A DNA stretch of 64,000 nt from Mycolicibacterium sp. TY81 (GCF_018326285.1 NZ_AP023363.1:124001-188000); one strand, 5' to 3'; shown: positions 25,418 through 34,091, counted from the stretch's first letter. Notes: generated from the sequence alone by a model not told the origin. Program-made: numbers and translations.

Positions 25418-25969
25418 TTAGTCGTCGCTGGCCACGACCAACGCCAACTCGCCCGCGCCCCGGTCGATGATGACGACCTCGTGGAACCCGGCGTCGCTAC
25501 CGACGACATCACCCCAGTCGTGCTGGGCGGTAGCGCGGATGTCCGGCAGGCGATAGATCACCGTGGCCCGCTGGATGCGGGCATAGACCTCGCGGTCCAT
25601 CTCCTCGCGCTGGGCCTGCGGCCAAGACACGAAATGCCCGTCCCAGTCGCGGATCACGTGTTCAGCCCAGGTGCGGATCGCGGTGTCCACGTCGGCGGCG
25701 TCCGCGATGGTGAATGTCTCGGGGGTGATGGCGCTCAACCGGTACGGGCCGTGAATGGTTTTGGCGTCTGCAAATGTTGATGAGGCGTAGCTGTCGCGGT
25801 AGCGGACGTGAGCGATCATCAACGCCAACGCGGTCTGATCGTCCGCATCAGGGGGCAGGGTGAATAGCTTGATGTCGACCCATTGTCGGGTCACCGGCGG
25901 GTTGATGAAGATGGTGCGTTGGTACACCAACTGCTCTTCGGCAGTGGCGTGTGCGCTGGTCTCGGTCAT
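25418..25969 (-). CDS. Hypothetical protein
   Basis: 183 residues from an ATG with GAGGTG eight bases upstream. It is acidic and soluble, with QWVDIKLFTLPPDADDQTALALMIAHVRYRDSY early and a C-terminal stretch VIIDRGAGELALVVASDD that reads as a beta hairpin. No known family. It shares its direction with the acetyltransferase-like gene upstream, 118 bp away. Confidence 0.6.
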   Translation of the reverse strand: MTETSAHATAEEQLVYQRTIFINPPVTRQWVDIKLFTLPPDADDQTALALMIAHVRYRDSYASSTFADAKTIHGPYRLSAITPETFTIADAADVDTAIRTWAEHVIRDWDGHFVSWPQAQREEMDREVYARIQRATVIYRLPDIRATAQHDWGDVVGSDAGFHEVVIIDRGAGELALVVASDD

Positions 25970-26087
25970 GTGTTGTCACCTCACTTTCATCGCGCGGGGC
26001 GTTGATCGCGTGTTTCCTCAACTGTCCCATGACAATCCGACACGACGGACGGGAATAGCGGAGCTGACGGGCTTCGCGGCGGTCGGG

Positions 26088-26831
26088 TCAGTCGCGGACC
26101 AGTCTCAAACCGACGGGCTCCGGAACCTCCGCGACGAGGGTGTGCCGTGGCTGCGCCGGCCGCTCCACGCCGATCAGCGAACGCGGCACCGGGAATACGA
26201 CCTCGTCAAGTGCACGAAGCGCATCCCGAGCGCGCTGCAATTGACCGTATGCCGTTGCCGCGCCGAGGAATTCGGGCTGGTGCTTGATCGGCTTCAGTCC
26301 GAACTGCTGCCAGTACATCGACAACGCCCGCTTGGCGGCGAGCTCGGCGTCCTTGCTGGCCGGCGGCTCTGCCGGCGCCGGGTGGAGTAGAACGATGGTG
26401 TCGGTTGGGCTGGCCATCCGCTCGACCAGCTCGGCCACCACCCATGCCCCTAATCCGTTGCCGCGCAGCGGTTCAGCCACTTCAATCGCGGTGACGATCA
26501 GGACCCGGTTGAAGGTCTCATTCTCGAACTGCTCCTGCACCGCTTCAGCGACGTCATCGCCCTCGAACAGGACCCCGAACAGCGCCGTGTCCTGGGACAG
26601 CGAGTCCAACAGTTCGGCGATCGGGTGCTGCCCGACGTTGATGACCACGAATTCGGCATGGCCGCCAACGACATCGGGTGCGTCCCACTCGGCGTTTCCG
26701 TGTTCGTCGAGGTAACCCAGCTCTAGATCCGCACGCCACGTGATCATCGCGTCGAACTGAGACTCACCAGTGCTGGTGTACTGAAGTCTCGGTCGGAACA
26801 ACATGACGGCGTCGGTCATCGCGGAAGTCAT
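26088..26831 (-). CDS. GNAT-like acetyltransferase-domain protein
   Basis: 247 residues. The central segment VTAIEVAEPLRGNGLGAWVVAELVERM matches the GNAT strand 4-helix 3 region, where RxxGxG/A binds the pyrophosphate of acetyl-CoA. The flanking parts (an acidic N-terminus, ALFGVLFEGDDVAEAV, and SMYWQQFGLKPI late on) fit the rest of the fold. Substrate unknown. ATG 26831 has GGGAAGAG upstream; nearby GTG and ATG starts are possible. Not obviously in an operon. Confidence 0.6.
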   Translation of the reverse strand: MTSAMTDAVMLFRPRLQYTSTGESQFDAMITWRADLELGYLDEHGNAEWDAPDVVGGHAEFVVINVGQHPIAELLDSLSQDTALFGVLFEGDDVAEAVQEQFENETFNRVLIVTAIEVAEPLRGNGLGAWVVAELVERMASPTDTIVLLHPAPAEPPASKDAELAAKRALSMYWQQFGLKPIKHQPEFLGAATAYGQLQRARDALRALDEVVFPVPRSLIGVERPAQPRHTLVAEVPEPVGLRLVRD

Positions 26832-27245
26832 TCCAAACACTCTTCCCGATCACAGCGGCGGGCGCGAACACCGACACCCATGCCCTACTGCGATTCGACG
26901 CGCCCGCCACCCAAAGTCGAGTCTTCGGCGAGTCAAAGCGCTGCGGCCGGTATGACGAAGGCCGCGCGCGTTACTGCAGCTAAGTGCCTCCGAGAGCCTT
27001 TCGCCTGCGTGGCAGCTATTCAGAAGGTCGAGGGTTGTACCGAGTCGGGGAACGGCCATGGTGCCATGGCGCGGCGGGAGGCGACGTGGTCGTCAGTGAT
27101 CGTGACCTAGGCCAGGCCGATGACGTGCGGGTCGCTTCCGTCGGCGTTCTTCGGATGGAAGACGAGGATCGCGTCGAGGTGCACGTACCGTCGATGGATG
27201 GCGGCTGCGCGTTCTGTGGTGCGCCGGCGGGCGACGCCGGGGCCA
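26832..27245. other. 414-bp intergenic region without a supported gene
   Basis: It separates the divergent acetyltransferase-like gene and the DNA ligase. Short frames exist but lack ribosome sites and plausible composition; the frame joined to the ligase (27120-27245) reads as basic, Cys/Trp-rich noise. Promoters for both genes presumably lie here, but none is clear. Confidence 0.5.
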
Positions 27246-28160
27246 ATGTTGGCAACCTTGGGCGCGCCTCCGCTAGGTGACCGATGGTCGGTGGAGTGGA
27301 AGTTCGATGGTCAGCGGGCCTCTGTGATCGTCACCGGTGATGAGGTGATCGTGTTTTCCCGCAACGGTTCTGACGTGTCTGGCACCTTTCCGGAGCTATC
27401 GGCAGTCGGGGCGGCGGTGGGCGGCCGGTCCGTGGTGTTGGACGGTGAGATCGTGGCTCTCGATGGGGGCGGGCGGCCGTCGTTCACGCGGTTGCAGCGA
27501 CGCTGGCCTCAGCAGCGTCGGCCGAGTGCGGAGTTGCTGCGTGCGGTGCCGGTGCGGTTGATGGCGTTCGATGTGTTGAGTGTCGATGGGCGTGACCTGA
27601 CCGATGAGTCCCTTGAGCGGCGCCGCGAGGTGCTGGAGTCGTTGGTGGTCGAGGAGTCGTCGGTTTTCACGGTGCCGAAGGCGTTCGTTGGGGTGCCGGC
27701 GCCCGACATGCTGCAGATAGCCGGCCAACACGGCATGGAGGGTGTGGTGACCAAGGCGCTGGACTCGCCGTACCGGGAGGGCCGCTCACCGTGGTGGGTG
27801 AAGAGCCCCGTCCGGCAGACCGCCGAGCTGGTGGTCATCGCCTACGCCGGTCCACCGGGACATGTCCGGGCATTGCTCGTAGCTGGGCACAATGAGGCCG
27901 GGGTCTTGGAGGTAGCCGGCCAAGTGGGCACCGGGTTCAGTTCCGCGATGCGCCGCCAACTGGGCGGGCTGTTGGCGCCAATTGAACGCAACTCCCCCAG
28001 TGTGCCCAATGATGTTGCCGCGCAGGGGTGGCGGTGGGTCGAGCCGCTATACGTCGGCGAGGTCGCGTTTCGTGAATACGCCCCGGGGAGGGGTCTACGG
28101 CACGCTTCGTGGAAGGGTCTGCGCGAGGCTGATCCGAGCCAAGCGCGGCTGCCTGGGTGA
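27246..28160 (+). CDS. ATP-dependent DNA ligase, LigC/LigD-type catalytic core
   Basis: 304 residues from the ATG at 27246 (MLATLGAPPLGDRW), where family similarity begins. The nucleotidyltransferase motifs are in order: motif I EWKFDGQR with the Lys that takes AMP, FSRNGSDVS (motif Ia), LDGEIVAL (motif III), LMAFDVLSVDG (IIIa), MEGVVTKALDSPY (IV) and WWVKSP (V), followed by an OB-fold to WKGLR near the end. Such ligases seal nicks in base-excision or end-joining repair. No Ku or LigD polymerase/nuclease domain accompanies it. It ends 5 bp from the convergent propeller gene. Confidence 0.88.
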   Translation: MLATLGAPPLGDRWSVEWKFDGQRASVIVTGDEVIVFSRNGSDVSGTFPELSAVGAAVGGRSVVLDGEIVALDGGGRPSFTRLQRRWPQQRRPSAELLRAVPVRLMAFDVLSVDGRDLTDESLERRREVLESLVVEESSVFTVPKAFVGVPAPDMLQIAGQHGMEGVVTKALDSPYREGRSPWWVKSPVRQTAELVVIAYAGPPGHVRALLVAGHNEAGVLEVAGQVGTGFSSAMRRQLGGLLAPIERNSPSVPNDVAAQGWRWVEPLYVGEVAFREYAPGRGLRHASWKGLREADPSQARLPG

Positions 28161-28164
28161 TCTC

Positions 28165-29385
28165 TCAGGGCTTGAAGCGTAGGTCTGGGTGGCCGGCTAG
28201 CTCGGCGGGGAAGTCGAGGTGCCAGTGGTTGGTGTCCCACATCTGAGCCAACCGGCCATCGGTCGTCACCGCGTAGATTGCTTTCTTGTTCTGGCCGATG
28301 TTGCGTACGAGTACTGCTGGGCTGCCTGCGAAGCGTAGGTCTGGGTGTCCGGCCGATTCGGCGGGGAAGTCGAGGTGCCAGTGGTTGGTGTCCCAGATTT
28401 GCGCCAGTCGACCGTCGGTCGTCACCGCGTAGATGGACTTCTTGTTGTGGTCCCAGTCGCGTGGGAAGACGGCTGGGCTGCCTGCGAAGCGTAGGTCCGG
28501 GTGTCCGGCTCGTTCGGCGGGAAAGTCGAGGTGCCATCCGTGGATGTCCCACAGCTGTGCCAGCCGGCCATCGGCGGTGATGACATGCAGCGATTTCCTG
28601 CCGCTGGTCAATGCGAAGGGGAATACGTCTGGGCTTGGGCTGAACCGCAAACCGGGATATCCGGCCAGCTCGGCGGGGAAATCCCACGCGTTGATCTGGA
28701 CCAGCCGGTCATCGACAGAGACGGCGAATAGCCCGAGGAAGCCTGTGTATACGGGAGGGTCATCGCCTTGGCCTTCGCTCTCTGGCTGGTGTCCGTCGTC
28801 GCTGCCCTCTGACTGAGGGCCGCCGTGGGCCCCGCTGTCGGGCTGTGGTCCGGGGATGAGGCCGCCTGGGTAGAACCCGCTATATCCAACCACGCTGCCC
28901 GCGAAGCGGAACCCGGGGTGGGTTCGCTCTGCGGGGGCGGATACCTGCCACGGTCCGTTGGCGTTGGTGATCCATGTCAGTTGGCCGTCGCGGGTGAGGA
29001 GGTAGAGCTCTCTCTTGCCGGCGGTCATGTCCGTTGCTGCGGCCAACGGTGTTCCCTTGAAACGTAATTCGGGTCGCTCGGCTGCTTCGGCCGGGAAGTC
29101 GAGGTTCCACCGGTTGGTGTCCCAGATTTGTGCCAGCCGGCCTTGGTCGGTGACGGCGTAGAGGTACTTCTTGTTGTTGCCGATGTCTCGCATGACGATG
29201 CCGGGTGCGCCGCCGGCGAAGCGTAGGCGTTCGTAGCCGGCTAGTTCGGCGGGAAAGTCCAGGTGCCAGCCGTGGGTATCCCACATCTGAACCAATCGGC
29301 CCTCTGTGGTTACCGCGCATAGCGCCTTTTTGCTGCCGTCTTCCCGTAGGCCCCACACCCTGACGCTTGGACGTGCATCAGCCAT
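28165..29385 (-). CDS. Seven-repeat beta-propeller protein
   Basis: 406 residues made of seven repeats of about 50 residues with the signature KKxxYAVTxDGRLxQxWDTxxWxLDFPAExAGxPxLRFxGS. Seven such blades would close a propeller of the tectonin/PLL lectin type, where the Trp and Asp residues bind sugars. Repeat 3 is divergent, and repeat 4 carries a roughly 35-residue acidic Gly/Ser/Gln insertion. The last three repeats are nearly identical at DNA level, so the array is prone to copy-number change. No signal peptide is visible; export, if any, would need another route. GAGGGGG stands upstream of the ATG. Function unknown. Confidence 0.75.
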   Translation of the reverse strand: MADARPSVRVWGLREDGSKKALCAVTTEGRLVQMWDTHGWHLDFPAELAGYERLRFAGGAPGIVMRDIGNNKKYLYAVTDQGRLAQIWDTNRWNLDFPAEAAERPELRFKGTPLAAATDMTAGKRELYLLTRDGQLTWITNANGPWQVSAPAERTHPGFRFAGSVVGYSGFYPGGLIPGPQPDSGAHGGPQSEGSDDGHQPESEGQGDDPPVYTGFLGLFAVSVDDRLVQINAWDFPAELAGYPGLRFSPSPDVFPFALTSGRKSLHVITADGRLAQLWDIHGWHLDFPAERAGHPDLRFAGSPAVFPRDWDHNKKSIYAVTTDGRLAQIWDTNHWHLDFPAESAGHPDLRFAGSPAVLVRNIGQNKKAIYAVTTDGRLAQMWDTNHWHLDFPAELAGHPDLRFKP

Positions 29386-29562
29386 CTGACCGCCCCCTCG
29401 TTAGGCGCTAGCGACAGAAGACGCTTAGCGCATCCGTCAATTTTCTTGATGGTACGGAGGATTTGGGTCGTGCATGGCGTATTCCGCGCAATATGGACTG
29501 GTCAGACGGCGGTTCCTGCATTCAGCACCCAGCCCACGAAAAATATTGGGTAGGCTCTGGTG

Positions 29563-30090
29563 ATGGCCACCAAGAAAGCCGCGTCGGGCCGGGCGCGGTC
29601 CCGCCACGACGAGCGGCGGCGCGCGCACAAGAGTCGCGCCGCCTCAGAGGTGGCCGATGGCTGCGCCGACCTCCAGGAATTCGAGCGCGCAGCTGACAAC
29701 GCGGCTGCCGTCCCGAGCAAGGCCCCGGCGGCGCGACCAACGGCCCGTGTTGCCGCCGATGACCCGCTGTCGACGCACCGCGTCGAGTACCTGGCCAGCA
29801 TCTTCACTCGCGCCCAGTTGGCCCGCTGGATCGGTGTCAGCCCATCTCAGACCTCGCGGTGGGCGTCCGGTGCGGAACGGCCCGGCCCGGCCGCCGCGCC
29901 CGCCCTCATCGACCTTGAGCACGTCTACTCGCGCGCCCGCCTGGTGTGGGGTGAGGAGGCGGCCCGTATCTGGTTGGAGAGCGCTAACGCGTTCCTCGGC
30001 GGCGCCCGGCCCCTCGATGTCCTGCTGACTGACGGGCCTGCCCGCATTCTTGAGGCGTTGGACGCTGAAATGTGGGGCGGGGCAGCTTAA
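29563..30090 (+). CDS. Xre/MbcA/ParS-type antitoxin of a RES toxin
   Basis: 175 residues. After a basic Ala-rich start (1-60), EYLASIFTRAQLARWIGVSPSQTSRWASGAERP is an Xre-like HTH, and the C-terminus with ARIWLESANAFLGGARPLDVLLTDGPARILEAL is the MbcA/ParS toxin-binding domain. The toxin gene overlaps its end. TAGGCT six bases before the ATG could be the -10 of a leaderless message. The long charged N-terminal extension is unusual for the family. Confidence 0.85.
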   Translation: MATKKAASGRARSRHDERRRAHKSRAASEVADGCADLQEFERAADNAAAVPSKAPAARPTARVAADDPLSTHRVEYLASIFTRAQLARWIGVSPSQTSRWASGAERPGPAAAPALIDLEHVYSRARLVWGEEAARIWLESANAFLGGARPLDVLLTDGPARILEALDAEMWGGAA

Positions 30091-30650
30091 ACGTGCTGGT
30101 GTATCGCGTCTTTCCGTATCTCGATACCGCGCAGCCTGGTCAGCCTGGCCACCCGCTCTACGAGCATCAGCCGCAGCGCGGCGGCCGCGCCGACCATCCC
30201 GACTACTACGTCTGGTACGTCGCCCGCCAGGCCGAGGCCGCGTGCGGCGAAACCTTCGGCAACTTCGCCCGATGGACGGACTCGATGCTCGAGTTCCCCG
30301 CGGTACCGGGCTCCCGCCGCGTGCTGGGCGTCTACGAGCTGCCCGATAGCTTGCGCATCTGTGACCTCGACGATCCGCACCGCCTCGTCGACCTGGGCCT
30401 GCGCCCGACGCAGGTGGTGGCCCGGAATCTGGCGGTCACATCCGGGTGGGCGCACCGCATCTGGTCCGAGACCTCCCCCGCCATTGAGGGCCGGAAGTGG
30501 CAGGGGGTGCAGTGGTGGTCGTTCCACCGGCCGCAGTGGACGGTCCTGGCCAGCTGGGAGCGGCCGGCGTTGGTCGATCTGCAGCCGTTGTCCTTGTCGC
30601 ACCCTGCGATGGTGGCCGCCGCCACGAGCTTGAACCGGCTGCCGCTGTAA
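30072..30650 (+). CDS. RES-domain toxin (MbcT-like)
   Basis: 192 residues starting from a GTG inside the antitoxin gene; a GTG 21 bases further on is also possible. It shows the RES pattern: VLVYRVFPY, the DYYVWYVARQAEAACGETFGNFARW block with the conserved Tyr, Arg and Glu, LRICDLDDP, and the late Ser-containing GVQWWSFHRPQW. RES toxins break down NAD+ (phosphorolysis for MbcT). It follows its antitoxin, as in mycobacterial mbcAT. A second RES module lies 4 kb away. Confidence 0.85.
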   Translation: MGRGSLNVLVYRVFPYLDTAQPGQPGHPLYEHQPQRGGRADHPDYYVWYVARQAEAACGETFGNFARWTDSMLEFPAVPGSRRVLGVYELPDSLRICDLDDPHRLVDLGLRPTQVVARNLAVTSGWAHRIWSETSPAIEGRKWQGVQWWSFHRPQWTVLASWERPALVDLQPLSLSHPAMVAAATSLNRLPL

Positions 30651-30700
30651 CCAACTGGCCCACTTCACCCGCCCGTATACCGAAAGAGGAGCCCGTCGAC

Positions 30701-30925
30701 ATGAGCGAAACCAGTACTGCCGCAGAAGTTCTCGCCAACCTTGCCTGGGGTGCCGCGTGGGGTCTCGTCAAAGGTGGGGACTTGGATTCTCGCGGCGAAG
30801 TCGGTGATGCGGTCCTGCGGTTGCGGCTCGACATTCTCGACGCCGCTGCTTCCGCCGGGATTCACATTGACCTCGTCGAGCACGGCATCGGCGAGATCTA
30901 CACGCGCGAAGACCTCGACGGCTAA
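30701..30925 (+). CDS. Small hypothetical protein
   Basis: 74 residues (MSETSTAAEVLANLAWGAAWGLVKGG...), acidic and helical, with GAGGAG upstream of the ATG. It stands 50 bp behind the RES toxin and 3 bp before the next gene, so it is probably in the same transcript. Family not recognised. Confidence 0.55.
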   Translation: MSETSTAAEVLANLAWGAAWGLVKGGDLDSRGEVGDAVLRLRLDILDAAASAGIHIDLVEHGIGEIYTREDLDG

Positions 30926-30928
30926 CCG

Positions 30929-31294
30929 ATGCCCGGCAGTCTCGAAATCGTCATCGCCGCCGACGACATCGGGTTCCTGGCGTCGGTGTTTCGCGGTGAG
31001 ATCGACGCCGACGACGTCGACCTGACCGACATCCACGGTATCGAGATCGGTTTGCAGCCTGAACTTTTCGAGCCCGATATCGACGGCGGTGAGGTACTGA
31101 TCGAGGCGCGCACATCGCACCATCACCTGATGGGTGGGTGCGATGGCACGCTGGCTCGCAAGATCGCCGATTCCCTCGACGGGACGAGCGGTGTGCAGGT
31201 GCCGGTGATGCTGTCCTACTGCCTCTCGGGCGAGCCCGGTTCGCAGCAGTTCGAGGTGGCGGTGTTCTTCGTCGCTGAACGCTCCTCCGATTAG
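30929..31294 (+). CDS. Hypothetical acidic protein
   Basis: 121 residues, rich in Asp and Glu. A beta-strand start (SLEIVIAADDIGFLASVF) leads to ADDVDLTDIHGIEIGL and a final QQFEVAVFFVAE strand. It begins 3 bp after the preceding stop. No family is recognised; it could be an accessory protein of the RES module or an unrelated passenger. Confidence 0.55.
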   Translation: MPGSLEIVIAADDIGFLASVFRGEIDADDVDLTDIHGIEIGLQPELFEPDIDGGEVLIEARTSHHHLMGGCDGTLARKIADSLDGTSGVQVPVMLSYCLSGEPGSQQFEVAVFFVAERSSD

Positions 31295-31413
31295 AGGCGC
31301 TTAGTCCGCTTGTTGGGATGGCTACAGTTATGGATCGCTCCGGCAAGCTCGTTCGGGAGTCGGCCCTTGATTGCACCTTTTGCAGGGGCGCTGGCCGACC
31401 ATCCTCGGCGTCG

Positions 31414-31704
31414 TCAACTGGTTGGAATCAGAAGCACTACCGGCTCAGCGTCGTCCGGGGCCCGGTCTTCTTCGTCGTATCCGGAGTCTTCTTCGTCTAC
31501 TTGGTTGTTTGTCGGGTAGATCTCACCTGTGTAGGTGGTGTCCGGTACGTACATGGCGTGCATAGCCGTTGCTATTGGCGAATGCCCGTTTCCTTCGGCG
31601 TCTTTCGACATTACGATCCGCCAATCACGCGGCTGGGTTAGTAGCCAGTCGACCAGTTCACCCACGGTGGTCACCTCGGCGTCAAGCGTGTCTCCAGCGG
31701 TCAT
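31414..31704 (-). CDS. Small acidic hypothetical protein
   Basis: 96 residues. The N-terminal half VTTVGELVDWLLTQPRDWRIVMSKDAEGN reads as helix-turn-strand, like small phage or plasmid proteins of about 90 residues. The second half is a long acidic run (NNQVDEEDSGYDEEDRAPDDAEP), which can be a DNA-mimic feature. The start is next to an AACTGTA...TACAGTT operator shared with the vapBC remnant. Confidence 0.6.
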   Translation of the reverse strand: MTAGDTLDAEVTTVGELVDWLLTQPRDWRIVMSKDAEGNGHSPIATAMHAMYVPDTTYTGEIYPTNNQVDEEDSGYDEEDRAPDDAEPVVLLIPTS

Positions 31705-31709
31705 AACCC

Positions 31710-31733
31710 AACTGTATCACTTTTGCTACAGTT
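31710..31733. promoter_or_regulatory. Inverted repeat operator AACTGTA-N10-TACAGTT
   Basis: Seven-base perfect arms with a ten-base spacer between the divergent gene at 31414-31704 and the vapB remnant. Its position directly before a vapB start is that of an autoregulatory antitoxin operator. Confidence 0.6.
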
Positions 31734-31739
31734 GGTGAT

Positions 31740-31915
31740 GTGGAAACCGCAGGTCTTCGCGAACTACGCCAGGACGCCTCCGACCTAGTCCGACGTGTCG
31801 AAGAGGCGGAAATCTAATCGCAGCAACCGCCCACGCCCATTCCGCCAAGCTCTATTCCCGCAACGCCAACGACTTTCACGGGCTCGACGACCTGATCGAC
31901 GTTGTCGCCGTCTAG
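31740..31915 (+). pseudogene. VapBC deletion scar
   Basis: The GTG at 31740 opens VETAGLRELRQDASDLVRRVEEAE, the start of a typical VapB antitoxin, but a stop follows at once. From about 31812 a different frame reads LIAATAHAHSAKLYSRN and continues to DDLIDVVAV and a stop at 31915, the usual end of a VapC PIN toxin. The C-terminal part of vapB and most of vapC are missing, so one deletion has joined the two ends. No functional product is expected. Confidence 0.8.
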
Positions 31916-32100
31916 CCGCGGCGACGCTCCAGCCTGAGCGCCCGAAGTCCTTGGCCGGCTATTGCGGCTGCGGATCAGCGTCTATTCATTCGGTTGAAAG
32001 GCTGTACGTTTCCAGAACTTTCGCGAGCGTGGGGTTGTGGTCCGAACTCTGCACCGGGGCAGCTGGGACCGCACCGACAGTGTTCGACGCTGGCTTCGGC

Positions 32101-32928
32101 TCAGTGAAAATCAGGTGTGGAAAGTGGTTCCCACGATGGGTCGGTGAAGACCTCGAAGCCGTCAGGGACGTCGGCCGACAACGTTGCCAGCAGCCGCAGA
32201 TGCCAGCCTGCTTCTGGGCCGTTGACGGCGCGTACCGTCACCCGGGCGGGCCCGTGTTCGGCGGCGCGGTGTACTTCGTCGACCAGCAGGTTCGGCATCC
32301 ATCCCAGCGGCAGGTGCCCGGCCGTTGTTGTCAGGATCGCCTGCGGGTTGCTGCGGTTGGACGGCTCGTCGCATAGCCCGAGCTGGTCGCCCGGGCGTAG
32401 ACCCGCGAGTGTGGTTTCGAGTTCATCGCGGGTGACCGTGACGAGGACGCCCCCGACTTCGATCGGGCGTTCGAGGATGTGGCGCATGCCGTGGACGAGG
32501 AAGTCGCATTCCAGGTGTCCGTCGCTGATGCGGGGCACTGGGAACAGTTGGATGGTGTCGCCTTGTCTGCGGCCGCCGGACCGGGCGATCTGTTCCCATG
32601 GCGAGGCGTCCTCCGGCAGTCCGAGGCGGTGGACCCAGCGCGTGAAATCGGGACGCCGGGGCGCCATCGCTCGTTGTGCGAACAGCGGGAACAGCCTGGT
32701 TGAGGTGTAGCACCACTCGAGATCAGGAAAACCGAGGAACGGCCGGAAACCAGGCACCGTCAGCGCGTTGCGGATGTAGCGGAACGTGTAGGTCTGGCCG
32801 TCGAAGCTGAGCAACCCTACCGGCGAAATCGACCGCTCAACCGGGTGCTGCCAGGTCACCACCAGCTCACGCACCACGGCGTCAGCCCGCAGGCCCGCCA
32901 CCAGTGCGCTAGATGTCCCGGCTCGCAT
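32101..32928 (-). CDS. HipA N-terminal/HIRAN-like partner of the kinase gene
   Basis: 275 residues. The first 130 (VVRELVVTWQHPVERSISPVGLLSFDGQTYTFRYI...) resemble the N-terminal region found before HipA kinase domains. A later part (NPQAILTTTAGHLPLGWMPNLLVDEV) resembles a HIRAN-type small beta domain. It starts inside the 3' end of the kinase gene, overlapping by 20 bp. In split HipA systems the N-terminal unit can act as antitoxin or modulator, so that is a plausible role. The order here, kinase first, is unusual. Confidence 0.6.
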   Translation of the reverse strand: MRAGTSSALVAGLRADAVVRELVVTWQHPVERSISPVGLLSFDGQTYTFRYIRNALTVPGFRPFLGFPDLEWCYTSTRLFPLFAQRAMAPRRPDFTRWVHRLGLPEDASPWEQIARSGGRRQGDTIQLFPVPRISDGHLECDFLVHGMRHILERPIEVGGVLVTVTRDELETTLAGLRPGDQLGLCDEPSNRSNPQAILTTTAGHLPLGWMPNLLVDEVHRAAEHGPARVTVRAVNGPEAGWHLRLLATLSADVPDGFEVFTDPSWEPLSTPDFH

Positions 32929-33829
32929 TGATCAGCCTTTCTCGATTGATTTTCAGTACTTCGAGAGCAAACGTACGACACGGGTCCGACAATTCCGGTA
33001 CGCGATCGAGGACGGCTGCCGCGTCATCGTTGCTTACGGCCTCCAGTTTATCCAGCCAAAACCGCCTGACCAGGGGTCGACACATCTGGAGCGCCGCTAT
33101 GGCGTGCTCGACGAGTGTTGGCGGGCCGATGGTCAGATCGTGCTCGAAGCGGTGCGCCGTGCCCTTGCGGGCCCATTGTTCGACGCCGCCGGCACGGCCC
33201 AGCCTGGCTGTGCATTCGGTTTCGCGGACGTTGTAGCCCAAACTGCTGGACTGGTCGTACGAGTCGGACAGGCGGAGTCGGTCGGGGCTGTCCGGTGGCG
33301 GCAGCAGAATGGCCCAGTTGTCGTCGTGCCGGTCGCGGTTGGCGATCCACGCATCCAGAACCATGTAGCCCGCGAACACGTCGAACGCGCCGAAATCGCC
33401 GGGAATCACGGGGCTCGGCGGCGGGTCGCAGACGGTCAGGGCGGCGGCGATCCGCTCCAGCGAGTGCCCGGCGCGGCCTTTGATCTGGCTCTGATAGTCG
33501 GGATCGGCGTCGGCCATCAGCAGTTTTCCGGACTGCAGATCCCAGCCCGGCGGCTGCAAGTCAAGCGACATCGAGCCGCGGCGACCGTCACGAACACCCA
33601 GCTCGACCCGGGCGCAGGGGACCCCGAGAGCACACGCGAGTTCGGTGCTCACCCTCTCGGCCCAGTCCTCCCCCTGCTGGACACCGTTTTTGACCACCGG
33701 AGGTTTGAACAGCCACCGCCGCGAGGTCACCGGGTCGATCAGCCACCACTTCTCTTCCTGGCCTTCGGTTTCGTCGCTGTAGACCTCCCACGCCGAGACC
33801 TCCCACACCTCGAACAGCGACGCCGGCAC
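32909..33829 (-). CDS. HipA-like serine/threonine kinase
   Basis: 306 residues from a GTG. The kinase core is recognisable: RWLFKPPVVKNG with the nucleotide-binding Lys, EDWAERVSTELACALGVP as the alpha-C-like helix, and the catalytic loop WIANRDRHDDNWAIL with Asp166 and Asn171, then LSDSYDQSSSLG for metal binding. HipA toxins phosphorylate tRNA synthetases or other targets. The usual N-terminal subdomain is absent and seems to be encoded by the next, overlapping gene. No HipB-type HTH gene lies next to it. Toxin, regulatory kinase or defence effector are all possible. Confidence 0.7.
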   Translation of the reverse strand: MPASLFEVWEVSAWEVYSDETEGQEEKWWLIDPVTSRRWLFKPPVVKNGVQQGEDWAERVSTELACALGVPCARVELGVRDGRRGSMSLDLQPPGWDLQSGKLLMADADPDYQSQIKGRAGHSLERIAAALTVCDPPPSPVIPGDFGAFDVFAGYMVLDAWIANRDRHDDNWAILLPPPDSPDRLRLSDSYDQSSSLGYNVRETECTARLGRAGGVEQWARKGTAHRFEHDLTIGPPTLVEHAIAALQMCRPLVRRFWLDKLEAVSNDDAAAVLDRVPELSDPCRTFALEVLKINRERLINASRDI

Positions 33830-34005
33830 GCGCCGAAGGCTACCGGACCCTCACCCCGTTCGACCGTGGCTTCTTCGCCGACGGCGCCGCGGGTCAATCC
33901 AGACCGGTTACACCGTTCCGCCGAGGGTGGCCGGTATGCACCTGCTCCTAGTCGACTGGCGCAATGGCCGCGTAGTGAAGGTCAGGCCGGGACCATGCGT
34001 CCCTG

Positions 34006-34059
34006 GTTGACATGGTTGACGCCATTCGGTTGACGCAGTTGACGCACCGTCGGTACGCT
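34006..34059 (+). promoter_or_regulatory. GTTGAC repeats and promoter of the second RES module
   Basis: Four GTTGAC hexamers start at 34006, 34015, 34029 and 34038, as two pairs with 9-base pitch offset by 23. The third supplies TTGACG as a -35, 18 bases before TACGCT (34054-34059). Probable operator for the antitoxin's HTH. The preceding 33830-34005 shows nothing else. Confidence 0.55.
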
Positions 34060-34091
34060 TGAGCCTGAGATGGATCGAGGGAGTGATCGAG

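Noticed and set aside
31318..31641. Plus-strand frame starting MATVMDRSGKLVRESALDCTFC
   Set aside because: Only the first 25 residues look protein-like (possible zinc half-site). The rest is antisense to the acidic protein gene; at best a gene fragment.
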